This document shows positions 50,749 to 59,861 of a DNA stretch of 64,000 bases, one piece after another (the first letter of the stretch is position 1; the number at the start of each line of letters is the position of its first letter). The DNA is taken from NCBI RefSeq assembly GCF_018070075.1, contig NZ_JAGPXE010000005.1, positions 1-64,000 of the forward strand. The letters are read 5' to 3'. The position numbers and the translations under genes were made by a program. This DNA comes from Saccharopolyspora endophytica (GTDB taxonomy: Bacteria; Actinomycetota; Actinomycetes; Mycobacteriales; Pseudonocardiaceae). The notes below the pieces were generated by a model. It worked only from the letters and a program-made list of their open reading frames with translations. It did no database searches and was not told where the DNA came from.

Positions 50749-52809
50749 GTGACGGAGGACGAGAGGCCCCGTAATCAGATCAGCGGCTCGGTGGAAGGAA
50801 CTGCGTTCCAAGTCGGCTCGGTGCACGGCGATGTCGTGTTCCGGCAGTCGTCCACCTCGCTGAACGAAGGCGGTCCGCAGGCCGTTCTCGCCCGGCAGCT
50901 CGCCGATCAGGTGAGAATGCTCAGCAGACGGGAAGAGGAGAATTGGCGAATCGCCGATCCCCTCCCACTTCCGGTTCGCTGGCGGACGGCCGACGAGGAG
51001 CTGTTCGACCACTGGGACAACGTCAACGGGCGCAGCGGAAGCGAACCCGTGTCGCTGGCGGGCCATTTCGCGGAAATTCGGGAGACCTACGAGTCCGTTC
51101 CGTCCGGGAGATTGGTGATCCTCGGGCGGGCCGGTGCGGGTAAGACCGTCTTCGCCCACCGGCTGATCCTCTCCCTGATCGGTGACGGCGACCGCTCTGG
51201 TCCGGTTCCGGTGCTGTTCAGCATCAGCGGTTGGAACGCCACGTCGACCGCGCTGCGGACCTGGATGGTCCACCAACTCGTCCGCGACTTCCCGTTCCTG
51301 GACGCGGCCGATCGCACCGGGAAGAACGGCGCCGAGACCCTGGTCGACGGGGACGGGATCCTGCCCGTCCTGGACGGGTTCGACGAGATTCCCGCGCAGC
51401 ACCACCCCGACGCGATCCGCGAGATCAGCCGGTTCGACGGACCGCTGGTGGTCACGAGCCGCCCGGACGAGTACACCGGAGCCGCGCTCGCCGCGAAGGT
51501 GCTGAGCAGGGCCGCCGCCATCCACCTAGAAGACCTCACCCTCGATGACGCCGAGCGGTACTTGGTGGCCAGCACCGCGAAAACCCGGACCGCAGAGTGG
51601 GAAGCGGTGTTCGCCCACTTGCGCGCCGCACCGGACGAACTCGCGAGCCGAAATCTCGCCCCGGTGATGGCCACGCCGTTGATGGTCATGCTCGCCCGCA
51701 CCACCTACAACGACACCGCGGCCCACGACCCAGCAGAACTCCTCGACACACATCGTTTTCCGACCAGGGAAGACGTCGAGGAACATCTCCTGAGCGCTTA
51801 TCTCGACGCCGTCTACGATCCCCGCTTCTTCAACCCGCATACCACCGAGTTGCCGGATTGGGACCCGAACCGTGCCCGGCACTGGCTCGGTTTCTTGGCT
51901 GCTCACCTGACTCGACTCGACACCTATGACCTCACCTGGTGGCGCCTCGACACTGGCATTCATAGCGTGACCCGCGCCTTGATCATTACTTTCCTATTCG
52001 TCTGGTCGGCTTGGTTTTTGGGAATCCTCATGAGTCCCCTAGTTGCTAGTGATTTTTCCGTGTTTTCCGGAGTTCCATCGGCGCTTTTTTTGGGCTTGCC
52101 AACTGGGATCATTGCTGGTTTTGTGAATGTGTTGGGACGGCCGCGGCAAGAGCCAGAACGATTCGGTTTGCGGATTCGGGTACGAGGCGTGAGGGAAGGG
52201 GTGACATTTGCAGGGTTTAAGAGAGCGGGAAGCGAGGTGTTTATCGGGGCGATCTTCGGTGTATCGGCTGGAATTACGGCAGAGCTAGTATTCGCAATCT
52301 CGGGCCTTATCGAATTTGGCACCTGGCGTGCGGGCGATATAGTTAGGTACGGCTGGGTTGGGTTATCGGGAGGACTCGTTTTTGGTCTTGTGAATCTCGT
52401 GGTTCTGCTTTTCGGTGATCGTTACAATCCGGAGAAGTCAGTGACTGCGTGGCAGCTTTTGATCACTGACCGCGCGGTGACTCTTTTGCGTGTAATTGCG
52501 GCGGCAATCGCAGTAGGGGGTGTCGTCGGGTTCGCGCTATTCCACGAACCGCAAACGCTTGCTGATCACATTTTTATCGGGTCTCTTGCCGGTGCTGCTG
52601 TCGGAGTGGTTCGCTTGCTTGGCTCTGCGTGGGGAAATTGGCTCATTTTTACGCGTTTTTGGCTCCCGTTGACCCGGCGGTCGCCTTGGCGCCCGAAACG
52701 CTTCCTCGAAGATGCCCACCGCCGCAGCGTGCTGCGCCAGGCGGGTGCTGTCTATCAATTCCGCCACGCCCGGCTCCGTGATCATCTGGCCCGCCAGCAT
52801 CAGAGGTAG
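50749..52809 (+). CDS. Membrane NACHT NTPase with RHIM-like N-terminal motif
   Basis: 686 residues from GTG 50749 (another in-frame GTG at 50725). Residues ~8-28 carry NQISGSVEGTAFQVGSVHGD, which has the [IV/F]-Q-V-G core of RHIM-like bacterial amyloid signalling motifs. A NACHT domain follows with Walker A GRAGAGKT (126-133), Walker B LPVLDGFDE (205-213) and sensor TSRPDEY. The C-terminal half has about six membrane helices in DNA of lower GC content. Such NLR-like ATPases occur in antiphage defence; here no separate effector gene adjoins it. Activity is inferred. Confidence 0.8.
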   Translation: MTEDERPRNQISGSVEGTAFQVGSVHGDVVFRQSSTSLNEGGPQAVLARQLADQVRMLSRREEENWRIADPLPLPVRWRTADEELFDHWDNVNGRSGSEPVSLAGHFAEIRETYESVPSGRLVILGRAGAGKTVFAHRLILSLIGDGDRSGPVPVLFSISGWNATSTALRTWMVHQLVRDFPFLDAADRTGKNGAETLVDGDGILPVLDGFDEIPAQHHPDAIREISRFDGPLVVTSRPDEYTGAALAAKVLSRAAAIHLEDLTLDDAERYLVASTAKTRTAEWEAVFAHLRAAPDELASRNLAPVMATPLMVMLARTTYNDTAAHDPAELLDTHRFPTREDVEEHLLSAYLDAVYDPRFFNPHTTELPDWDPNRARHWLGFLAAHLTRLDTYDLTWWRLDTGIHSVTRALIITFLFVWSAWFLGILMSPLVASDFSVFSGVPSALFLGLPTGIIAGFVNVLGRPRQEPERFGLRIRVRGVREGVTFAGFKRAGSEVFIGAIFGVSAGITAELVFAISGLIEFGTWRAGDIVRYGWVGLSGGLVFGLVNLVVLLFGDRYNPEKSVTAWQLLITDRAVTLLRVIAAAIAVGGVVGFALFHEPQTLADHIFIGSLAGAAVGVVRLLGSAWGNWLIFTRFWLPLTRRSPWRPKRFLEDAHRRSVLRQAGAVYQFRHARLRDHLARQHQR

Positions 52810-52931
52810 TCGCCACCGGTCCGATCTTGAGCTGCGCCTGGAAGCGGAGCCGTCGGGTCTTTCGTCCGTGTTTCGTGCCGCGAAGCGCGCCGACACTGGA
52901 CTTGAGGTCTGCGACGTTTCTGGAGGTCGAC

Positions 52932-53591
52932 ATGGCCACTCCGAGCACTCCGCAGTGGCACGTCGTCGGGGGCTGGTTCGACGCGTGCAAGTGCGCGATT
53001 CCATGTCCGTGCTCTTTCGCGCAGCCGCCGACCTACGGCGACTGCAACGGCGTCCTGCTGTGGCACGTCCGTGAAGGCAGTTACGGAGACACCGCCCTCG
53101 ACGGGCTCAACGTCGCGATGCTCGCGTCGTTCGTCGGCAACGTGTGGAGCGGTGAGCACAGCGACGCCCGTGCCGCCATCTTCATCGACGAGCGGGCCGA
53201 CGAATCGCAGCGCGCGGCGCTGCAGAAGATCTTTGGCGGAGAGGCGGGAGGCTGGCCGAAGCAGTTCGGCGAGATCTTCGGCCCCGAGATCGTCGGCATG
53301 GAGTACAGCCCGATCGAAGCGTCCATCGCCGATGATCTGGCCACCTGGAGCGTCCGCATTCCAGGTAGGGCGGAGGCGACCGTCGAGGCGCTGACCGGTC
53401 CCGCCAGCCCCGAAGGTGCGCGTGTGGAGGTGCACAACCTGCCGGGTTCGGAAGTCGGACCGGGGCACGGAGCGGCCGTCTGGGGCAAGGCCACCGCTGA
53501 CCGGGTCGACGCGTTCGGCTTCAGCTGGGACCGCTCCGGCTACTCCAGCAAGTACATCCCGTTCGACTGGTCCGGGCCGGACGCGGCATGA
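52932..53591 (+). CDS. DUF1326 protein
   Basis: 219 residues from ATG 52932 behind GGAGG. The N-terminal CKCAIPCPCSFAQPPTYGDC block has four cysteines in CxCxxxCxC spacing and is typical of DUF1326. The family has a fold related to a lipid- or metal-binding domain; function unproven. It overlaps the DUF2182 gene by four bases, and the pair is conserved in many bacteria. Confidence 0.85.
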   Translation: MATPSTPQWHVVGGWFDACKCAIPCPCSFAQPPTYGDCNGVLLWHVREGSYGDTALDGLNVAMLASFVGNVWSGEHSDARAAIFIDERADESQRAALQKIFGGEAGGWPKQFGEIFGPEIVGMEYSPIEASIADDLATWSVRIPGRAEATVEALTGPASPEGARVEVHNLPGSEVGPGHGAAVWGKATADRVDAFGFSWDRSGYSSKYIPFDWSGPDAA

Positions 53592-54388
53592 CCGGCACGG
53601 CGCAGGCGCGCGGCATCCCCTCGCTGCGGTCCTGGTCCGGGGTGGAGGTGGTGCTGGCCGCCGTTCTGCTGGCGTTGGCGGGGATCTCCTGGCTGCTCAG
53701 CGGAGTCCTCGGCATGCCCGAGATGCGGATGGGGCTGCTCACCGGCATGGGGTCGGCCGAGATGATGTCGGCCGGACCGGCGCCCTTCGCCCTGTTCCTC
53801 GGTGTCTGGGTCGTGATGATGGCCGCGATGATGTTGCCGGCGATCACGCCGTTCACCATCGGGGTGTTCAGGCTGGTGCGAGCGCGGCGGAGACGCGGAG
53901 TGCTGCCGCCCCTGACGCTCGGGTACCTGCTCGTCTGGACCGCGGCGGGTGTTGTCGCGTGGTCGGTCCTGCGCGGGTTCGACGCGCTCGGCCACAGCGC
54001 TGCGTCGGTGCGGGTCGGCGCCGTCGTGCTCCTGGTGGCCGGGGCGTACGAGTTCAGCCCGTTGAAGCGCTGGTGCTTGGTCCGATGCCGATCACCGCTG
54101 GCGCTCGTGGTCAAGCACGGTGACGCGGTGGTCCGCGGCAGGCTGGGGGCGCTGCGGGTCGGCGTGCACCACGGCGGGTACTGCCTCGGCTGCTGCTGGG
54201 CGCTGATGGTGGTCCTGCTCGCCGTCGGTGCGATGAACCTGCTGTGGATGGCCGTTCTCGCCGCGGTGATCGCGATCGAGAAGGTGCTCCCCCGAGCGGA
54301 GATCGTCAGCTCCGCGCTCGGCGCCTTCTTGACCGGTGCGGGTGTGGTCCTGCTGATCGCGCCCGGGTTGCTGGCTCCGATGGGCTGA
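53588..54388 (+). CDS. DUF2182 metal-binding-like membrane protein
   Basis: 266 residues with six or seven membrane helices. WVVMMAAMMLPAITPF, the Met-rich helix, and HHGGYCLGCCWALM with its CxxCC cluster define DUF2182 (predicted metal-binding integral membrane protein). Together with the cysteine-rich DUF1326 partner it may handle copper or another soft metal in the envelope. Start codon overlaps the preceding stop. Confidence 0.85.
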   Translation: MTGTAQARGIPSLRSWSGVEVVLAAVLLALAGISWLLSGVLGMPEMRMGLLTGMGSAEMMSAGPAPFALFLGVWVVMMAAMMLPAITPFTIGVFRLVRARRRRGVLPPLTLGYLLVWTAAGVVAWSVLRGFDALGHSAASVRVGAVVLLVAGAYEFSPLKRWCLVRCRSPLALVVKHGDAVVRGRLGALRVGVHHGGYCLGCCWALMVVLLAVGAMNLLWMAVLAAVIAIEKVLPRAEIVSSALGAFLTGAGVVLLIAPGLLAPMG

Positions 54389-54425
54389 AGCGTCCTCGCG
54401 CCGAACCGAAGCCCCGTTGGCTCGT

Positions 54426-54448
54426 GCCCGCCCGGGCTCAGGGCGGGC
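54426..54448 (+). terminator. Terminator after DUF2182
   Basis: GCCCGCCC (54426-54433) pairs with GGGCGGGC (54441-54448) around a 7-base loop, 38 bases after the stop codon; TTGACC follows. Confidence 0.6.
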
Positions 54449-54485
54449 TTGACCTCCAGTTGAGTCGAGGTTCGACACTCGTCGC

Positions 54486-54872
54486 ATGGTGAAACCTGAT
54501 GAAGGTCCGATCCTGTTCCGGAACACGATGCGGATCACCGATGGGCGTCTCGACGAGTTCAAGGACGCGGTGCGCGAGGCGGTGGAGTTCGTCGAGGAGC
54601 ATGGTCCGCAGCTGATGGTGGACGTGTTCATCGACGAGGAGCGGATGCTGGCCTACAGCTACCAGCTCTACCGCGACTCCGATGCGATCCGGGAGCACTG
54701 GCGGCTCTCCGACCCCTACATCCGCGGCGTGATGGAGCACTGCGAGGTGGAGAGCTTCGAGGTCCACGGTCATCCCGACGACGCGGTTCGCGAGGGTCTT
54801 CGCCCGATGGCCGATTCCGGCACACCGGTCACCATCACCGAACGCGCGACCGGATTCGCCCGGTTCGCGTGA
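54486..54872 (+). CDS. Small ABM-like protein
   Basis: 128 residues. FRNTMRITDGRLDEFKDAVR, LMVDVFIDEERMLAYSYQLY and VMEHCEVESFEVHG give the ferredoxin-like alpha/beta order of antibiotic-biosynthesis-monooxygenase-type proteins. No cofactor motif is seen. Single gene between two terminators. Function unknown. Confidence 0.65.
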   Translation: MVKPDEGPILFRNTMRITDGRLDEFKDAVREAVEFVEEHGPQLMVDVFIDEERMLAYSYQLYRDSDAIREHWRLSDPYIRGVMEHCEVESFEVHGHPDDAVREGLRPMADSGTPVTITERATGFARFA

Positions 54873-54885
54873 GGGCGCTGAACCG

Positions 54886-54918
54886 GCGGGCGCGAATTCG
54901 CGATGAATCCGCGCCCGC
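54886..54918. terminator. Bidirectional terminator
   Basis: GCGGGCGCG (54886-54894) pairs with CGCGCCCGC (54910-54918). It separates the convergent ABM-like and VOC genes. Confidence 0.65.
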
Positions 54919-54924
54919 TCGAAT

Positions 54925-55299
54925 TCACAGGTACGGCGTCGTGATCATTTCCAGGCCGTGGCCGGCGGGGTCTCTGAAGTAGACGCCGCGACCTCCGTGG
55001 TTGTGGTTGATCCGGCCCGGCTCGGCGCCGTGCGGATCGGCCCAGTGGTCGATGCCGCGCTCCTGGATGCGCGCGTAGGCGCGGTCGAAGAGGGCGTCGT
55101 CGACGAGGAACGCGTAGTGCTGCATCTGGATCTCGACCGGTGGTTCGGCGAATTGCAGCAGCACACCGCCGTCGAGCTGGACGTTGGTGAACACGCCCCA
55201 CGACGGGGCTTCCGGAACCTCGAAGAGCTCCCGGTAGAACCGCGCGGATTCCTCACGATCCTTCGCGGCGATGATGGTGTGGTTGAACGTGACGCTCAC
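54925..55299 (-). CDS. VOC-family glyoxalase/dioxygenase-like protein
   Basis: 124 residues with the paired beta-alpha-beta-beta-beta modules of the VOC superfamily. Metal-ligand positions are His8 (FNHTIIAA), His61 region (MQHYAFLVDD) and Glu near the end (GHGLEMI). It may be a glyoxalase, fosfomycin-type or bleomycin-type protein; the class cannot be decided. Upstream 250 bases (55300-55549) hold no gene, only a GC hairpin at 55403-55424. Confidence 0.8.
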   Translation of the reverse strand: MSVTFNHTIIAAKDREESARFYRELFEVPEAPSWGVFTNVQLDGGVLLQFAEPPVEIQMQHYAFLVDDALFDRAYARIQERGIDHWADPHGAEPGRINHNHGGRGVYFRDPAGHGLEMITTPYL

Positions 55300-55549
55300 A
55301 GATCTCTCCTCAGTGGACTGCGGTGCTCAGTCGTGGAGGAACGCGGGCTGAATTGATGTCGACGCGCTCGTCCGCCGTCGTCAGACGGGTAGGAGAAGAT
55401 CACCCCCTCCCGAACGAGAGGGGGCTGGGGCGAGGCCCGCGGAGAGGTCAGCCCTCTACCGGGTAACCAATCCGTGCATGGCTCGACGCCGCCCCGGTAA
55501 TCATGAGACGAAAGCTAGCCGATAGGGCTCGGGCCGGCAATGGAATTCC

Positions 55550-56125
55550 TCACCGCTTGCGGTAGGTGAGGTGCAGGACGCCGCTGGTGAAGGGTTTCGT
55601 GTCGGTCAGTTCGAACTGGGACGGGGAGAACTCGCCGTCGAACAGGGGGATTCCCGTGCCCGCCACCACCGGGTGCAGCTTGATGATCAGCTCGTCGATC
55701 TCGGGTCGCAGCGCGGCCGCGAGCTTCCCGCCGCCGCACAGCCAGATGCCCGCGCCCGGTTCGCGCTTGAGCTCGCGGACCTTCTCCAGCGGGTCGGTGG
55801 AGACGAATTCGACGGTCGGGTCCGGGGTTTCGGTGATGCTGCGCGAGAACACGATGCTGCGCAGGTGCCGGTAGGCGTTGGTGATGCCCTCGCACATCCC
55901 GATCTCCCAGCTGCCGCGCCCCTGCAGCACCGTGTCGAAGTGCTGGTTGGGCACGCCGTCGAGGCCGAACACCGGTCGTACGTGCGAGGGCAGCAGTTCC
56001 GGGTATTCGGCGCGCAGGAAGTCGCCGTGGTCGCCTTCGTGCAGGAAGAAGTCGGGGTTGCCGTTGTCCGGGCCCGTGATGCGGCCGTCGATCGTCGACG
56101 CGATCATGTAGGTCAGTTCTCGCAC
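55550..56125 (-). CDS. Dihydrofolate reductase/RibD C-terminal-like reductase
   Basis: 191 residues from GTG 56125, chosen for the GAGGGGG ribosome site. ELTYMIASTIDGRITGPDNG, the VFSRSI strand, IWLCGGGKLAAAL (NADPH-binding Gly cluster) and DELIIKLHPVVAGTGIPLF are typical of the RibD_C family of stand-alone reductases. The substrate is unknown, possibly a pterin or pyrimidine. Confidence 0.82.
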   Translation of the reverse strand: MRELTYMIASTIDGRITGPDNGNPDFFLHEGDHGDFLRAEYPELLPSHVRPVFGLDGVPNQHFDTVLQGRGSWEIGMCEGITNAYRHLRSIVFSRSITETPDPTVEFVSTDPLEKVRELKREPGAGIWLCGGGKLAAALRPEIDELIIKLHPVVAGTGIPLFDGEFSPSQFELTDTKPFTSGVLHLTYRKR

Positions 56126-56227
56126 TTCAGCCCCCTCGTGGTCTTCGTGGACCATAGCGGCGCGGCGATGAGTTCCGCGGACCTTTTTCGTCTACCTCTT
56201 CGAGAAGCCCGTTCGAGGAGGTCCGCG

Positions 56228-56758
56228 TTGATCGATCTGACACCCGCCTGCCGCCGGCTGGCCGGGCTGCTGAGCACCGTGACCGACGAGCAGCTGGACC
56301 TGCCGACCCCGTGCTCGGAGTACGCGGTCCGCGGCCTCATCGCGCACGTCGATGAGGCCGCGCAGGGGTTCACCGCGCTGGCCTCGTCGAAACCGGGCCC
56401 CGGCGACGCCCGCTCGCACGTGCTGGAGCTGGCCGAGGCGTGGTCCGCTCCGGCCGCTTGGGCAGGCGAGACCGAGGTGGGCGGCGTGCCGCTGCGCAAC
56501 GAGGTCTGGGGACGCATCGCGCTCACCGAAGTGGTCGTCCACGGCTGGGATCTGGCGCAGGCCACCGGAGCGGGGTTTCACCTGCCCGAGGACACCTTGC
56601 GGGCGTGCTGGGCCCACGTTCGGGTGTTCGTGCCCAGCGCGCCGCTGCCGGAGCTGTGGGGGCCTCCGGTCGAGGTCGCCACCGACGCGCCGCTGCTGGA
56701 CCGGATCGTCGCCATGACCGGACGTGCTCCCGGCCTCAGCGAGCGATGTGCTCGTTGA
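56228..56758 (+). CDS. DinB/maleylpyruvate isomerase-type protein (TIGR03086 family)
   Basis: 176 residues from TTG 56228 behind GAGGAGGTCCGCG (an upstream in-frame ATG at 56168 lacks such a site). LTPACRRLAGLLSTVTDEQL, LPTPCSEYAVRGLIAHVDEA and TEVVVHGWDLAQATG are the helices with the metal-binding His of the mycothiol-dependent maleylpyruvate isomerase group. Probably a thiol-dependent detoxification enzyme. Convergent and overlapping by 23 bases with the flavoprotein gene. Confidence 0.8.
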   Translation: MIDLTPACRRLAGLLSTVTDEQLDLPTPCSEYAVRGLIAHVDEAAQGFTALASSKPGPGDARSHVLELAEAWSAPAAWAGETEVGGVPLRNEVWGRIALTEVVVHGWDLAQATGAGFHLPEDTLRACWAHVRVFVPSAPLPELWGPPVEVATDAPLLDRIVAMTGRAPGLSERCAR

Positions 56759-57971
56759 GCGGAACGCCGGGGTCGCCCAGGGCCTGGCGGTCGATGGTGG
56801 TGCCGGAGGTGATGAGGGTCTTGATCTGCTCGGTGACGTCCCAGATGTTGACGTTCATGCCCGCCAGCACCCGGCCCTCGGAGAGCCAGAAGGCGATGAA
56901 CTCGCGGGCCTCGACGTCGCCCCGGAACAGCACCTCGTCGTACTCGCCCGGTTCGACGAATCCGAGGTACTCCATGCCCAGGTCGTACTGGTCGGTGAAG
57001 AAGTACGGCAGCTCGGAGTAGCTGGTGTCGCCGCCGAGCATCGACGAGGCGGCGACGGCGGGCTGGTTGAGGGCGTTGTTCCAGTGCTCGACGCGGATCT
57101 GCTTGCCCAGCAGCGGGTGGAAGGCGTTGGCCACGTCGCCCGCGGCGACGATGTTGGGGTCGCCGGTGCGCAGCGTGGCGTCGACGAGGACGCCGTTGGA
57201 GACGCGCAGCTTGGCCTCGGCGGCGAGTTCCACGTCCGGGTCGGCGCCGACCGCGATCAGCACCGCCTGGGCGTCGATCTCCAGCCCGTCGGTCAGCCGG
57301 ACCCCGGTGACCTTGCCCGACGGTGCGAGGATCTCGTCGATCGCGGTGGTGAAGCGGAAGGACACGCCCTGCTCGCGGTGCATGGCGGCGAAGACCTCCG
57401 CGACCTCGCGGCCGAGGACTTGCAGCAGCGGCAGCTCGGCGGTCTCCACCACCGTCACGCCGACACCGGCCTGGCGGGCGGCAGCGGCGACCTCCAGCCC
57501 GATCCAGCCCGCGCCGACCACCACAAGGTCCTCGATGCCTGCCAGGACGTCCTTGATGCGGTCGGAGTCGCCCACCCGGCGCAGGTGCAGCACGCCTTCG
57601 GCGTCGTGGCCGGGGACGGGGATCGAGCGGGGCTGGGCTCCGGTGGCCAGCATCAGCTTGTCGAACTCCAGCCTGGTCCCGTCGGCGAGCTCGACCTGCC
57701 GCAGCGAGCGGTCGATGCGCCGCGCGGAGGTGTTCAGGCGCAGGTCGACGCGGTTGTCGGCGTACCAGGTCTCGGGGTGCACGTAGGCGGCGTCGAACTC
57801 GGCGCCGCCCATCAGGTACTCCTTGGACAGCGGCGGTCGCTCGTAGGGGCGGTGCGCTTCATCGCCCAGCAGCGTGATCCGCCCGTCGAACCCCTGGTCG
57901 CGCAGCGCCTCGGCGCCCTTGGCCCCGGCCATGCCGGCGCCGACGATCACGAAACTCTCCGAATCTCCCAC
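56736..57971 (-). CDS. Ferredoxin reductase-like FAD/NAD(P) oxidoreductase
   Basis: 411 residues with two Rossmann folds: SFVIVGAGMAGAKGAEALRD (FAD) and LVVVGAGWIGLEVAAAARQA (NAD(P)H). RPPLSKEYL and TGDPNIVAAGDVAN (FAD end) are typical of rhodocoxin/putidaredoxin reductase-like proteins, with the reductase C-terminal domain. It transfers electrons from NAD(P)H to a ferredoxin, for example for a P450. No ferredoxin or P450 gene adjoins it. Confidence 0.9.
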   Translation of the reverse strand: MGDSESFVIVGAGMAGAKGAEALRDQGFDGRITLLGDEAHRPYERPPLSKEYLMGGAEFDAAYVHPETWYADNRVDLRLNTSARRIDRSLRQVELADGTRLEFDKLMLATGAQPRSIPVPGHDAEGVLHLRRVGDSDRIKDVLAGIEDLVVVGAGWIGLEVAAAARQAGVGVTVVETAELPLLQVLGREVAEVFAAMHREQGVSFRFTTAIDEILAPSGKVTGVRLTDGLEIDAQAVLIAVGADPDVELAAEAKLRVSNGVLVDATLRTGDPNIVAAGDVANAFHPLLGKQIRVEHWNNALNQPAVAASSMLGGDTSYSELPYFFTDQYDLGMEYLGFVEPGEYDEVLFRGDVEAREFIAFWLSEGRVLAGMNVNIWDVTEQIKTLITSGTTIDRQALGDPGVPLNEHIAR

Positions 57972-58080
57972 CCCCGAAGCGTCCTGCCGCCAGAGGAACC
58001 GGGCAACCGGAGCCGGGGAGGACCGTCGTCGACGACCTGGTCGAACACGCCCCCAAGACGCCTTCCCGAGTGAACGCTCC

Positions 58081-58120
58081 GATTTCAGTGGAACTCAGGA
58101 CCCGGATTTCCACTGAAATC
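58081..58120. terminator. Inverted repeat after the flavoprotein/subtilase spacer
   Basis: GATTTCAGTGGAA (58081-58093) pairs perfectly with 58108-58120 around a 14-base loop. It stands upstream of the leftward flavoprotein start and beyond the subtilase end, so it may be a terminator or an operator. Confidence 0.45.
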
Positions 58121-58151
58121 GGGTCGACCGAGGTGGGGTGGGGCTGGTGAG

Positions 58152-58185
58152 CCCGCCCTGCCGGGGACGTGGCCGGCAGGGCGGG
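58152..58185 (-). terminator. Terminator of the subtilase gene
   Basis: CCCGCCCTGCCGG (58152-58164) pairs perfectly with CCGGCAGGGCGGG (58173-58185) around an 8-base loop, 8 bases beyond the subtilase stop codon. Confidence 0.75.
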
Positions 58186-58193
58186 TCCGGGGG

Positions 58194-59687
58194 TTACCGG
58201 GTGACCGCGTCGAGGGCGTCGATCAGGCCCGCGCCGTAGAAGCCGGCTCCGGTGGAGCCGCCGGTGCAGACCGCGTCGACGACGCCGTCGCCGTCCCCGT
58301 CGTAGTCCTTCGGGCACGGCAGCGCGTCGGACTGGTTGTTCAGCGCGCCGATGACCTGCTGCGCGGTCCACTCCGGGTGGGTGCTGCGCAGCAGGGCGAC
58401 GACGCCCGCGGCGTGCGGGCCCGCCATCGAGGTGCCCTGCATCCAGCCCCAGCCACCGCCGGGAACGCTGGAGAGGATCCGGCCGTTGGCCGACGGCGTC
58501 TGCGGGATCTGCCGCGCGTCACCGCCGGGGGCGGTCACCGAGATCGAGCCGAGGCCGTAGTTGGAGTAGTACGACTTGACCGCGTTGACACCCACAGCGG
58601 ACACCGACACGACGCCCGGCAGCTCGCCCGGGAGGATGTGGCAGTCCGGCCCGGTGCGGCGGTCCTGGGTCGGGCCGCCGTTGTTCGGGCTGTTGGTGTC
58701 GTGGATCGGCTGCGAGAGGTCCCAGTTGCTGTTGCCCGCGGAGACGACGTTGACCACGTCGTGCCCCTCGGCGTAGGCGACCGCGCGGCGGACCGCTTCG
58801 GCGGCGGCCCTCTGGTCCGGGTCGCTGTCGCACCACAGGTACCAGGGGTCGACGAAGTAGGAGTTGTTCGTGACGTCGAAGCCGTGCTCGGCGGCCCAGA
58901 TGAACCCGCAGATCGCGTACTCGGGGTAGATGAACCCGCCGTCGTCGATCACGCGGACCGAGGCCAGCGTGACGTTCGGGGCCACTCCGGCGACGCCGAC
59001 GCCGTTGCGCGCGGCGGCGATGGTGCCCGAGACGTGCGTGCCGTGGTCCTGCGTCGGGTCCTGCGGCTGCCAGGCCTCCTGGCTCTGGTCCGGCACGCCC
59101 TCGTTGACGCAGCTCACCGAGCGGGAGACGTCGAGGTTCGGCGCCAGGTCGGGGTGCGTGGGGTCGATGCCGTAGTCCAGCACGCCGACGGTGGTGTCCT
59201 TGCTGCCCTGCGAGATCGCGTTGGCCTGGTCGGCCTTGATCTGCGGCAGGTCCCACTGGTCGGCTTCCAGCGGCTCCTTGCCGTCGGCGGCGAAGGTGCC
59301 GATGCCGTTCGCGGTGCCTTCCAGGGTTTCCAGCCGGTTCGACTGGGCGGGCGGCAGCTGCTCGGCGAGGTTGCGGCTCGCGCCGGCCTGCTCGACGCCC
59401 GGCTGCTGCCGGACGTTCGCCGCGAAGGCCGGGTCCGGTGAGGACGCGACGACCACGCCGATCTGCGGCCAGCTCTGCACGACCGCACCGCCGACGGCGC
59501 GCACCGATTCCTCGGTCTGCGCGAGTCCGTCACCGACGGGGCCGACGACCACGAAGTGCGCGGGAACCGCCGAGGCGGCGGGCGCTTCTGGCGCGGAGCC
59601 GAGGAGCCCGGCGGGTAACAGCAGGGTCAGCGCGAGAGCCGAGCCTGCGATCCGCAGCGAACGGCCTCTCCTACTTCTGCGTGACAA
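58194..59687 (-). CDS. Secreted subtilisin-family serine peptidase (S8)
   Basis: 497 residues from TTG 59687, preferred because AAGGAGG stands six bases upstream; an in-frame GTG at 59720 has no ribosome site. A signal peptide (~1-40), a propeptide-like N-terminal part and an S8 domain follow. The triad is Asp171 (VLDYGIDPTHPD), His215 (DHGTHVSG) and Ser420 (GTSMAGPHAAG). It is exported and probably degrades extracellular protein. The C-terminal ~20 residues include a DGDGDGVVDAVC calcium-like segment. Confidence 0.87.
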   Translation of the reverse strand: MSRRSRRGRSLRIAGSALALTLLLPAGLLGSAPEAPAASAVPAHFVVVGPVGDGLAQTEESVRAVGGAVVQSWPQIGVVVASSPDPAFAANVRQQPGVEQAGASRNLAEQLPPAQSNRLETLEGTANGIGTFAADGKEPLEADQWDLPQIKADQANAISQGSKDTTVGVLDYGIDPTHPDLAPNLDVSRSVSCVNEGVPDQSQEAWQPQDPTQDHGTHVSGTIAAARNGVGVAGVAPNVTLASVRVIDDGGFIYPEYAICGFIWAAEHGFDVTNNSYFVDPWYLWCDSDPDQRAAAEAVRRAVAYAEGHDVVNVVSAGNSNWDLSQPIHDTNSPNNGGPTQDRRTGPDCHILPGELPGVVSVSAVGVNAVKSYYSNYGLGSISVTAPGGDARQIPQTPSANGRILSSVPGGGWGWMQGTSMAGPHAAGVVALLRSTHPEWTAQQVIGALNNQSDALPCPKDYDGDGDGVVDAVCTGGSTGAGFYGAGLIDALDAVTR

Positions 59688-59861
59688 CTTGTCCCTCCTT
59701 GGAGACGAAGAATGGTTCACCCAGTGATATTCGTCCGGATTTTGCGCCTGATTCGGGGATAGGCGGCAGGGCTCAATGGAGTAATTGCGTAGCCGAAAGT
59801 GAGGGACTGCGCACGCAGATGACGGCTGGGCAACAACTTCGAGCCGACTTAGAGTCGTCAG

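Noticed and set aside
55403-55424. Mini-ykkC-like riboswitch or other regulatory RNA in the 55300-55549 spacer
   Set aside because: There is one hairpin (CCCCCTC/GAGGGGG) with ACGA in its loop, but the second hairpin of the motif is missing and the neighbouring genes are not guanidine-related.
58194-59720. Start of the subtilase at GTG 59720
   Set aside because: No ribosome site before it; AAGGAGG six bases upstream of TTG 59687 gives a normal signal peptide start.
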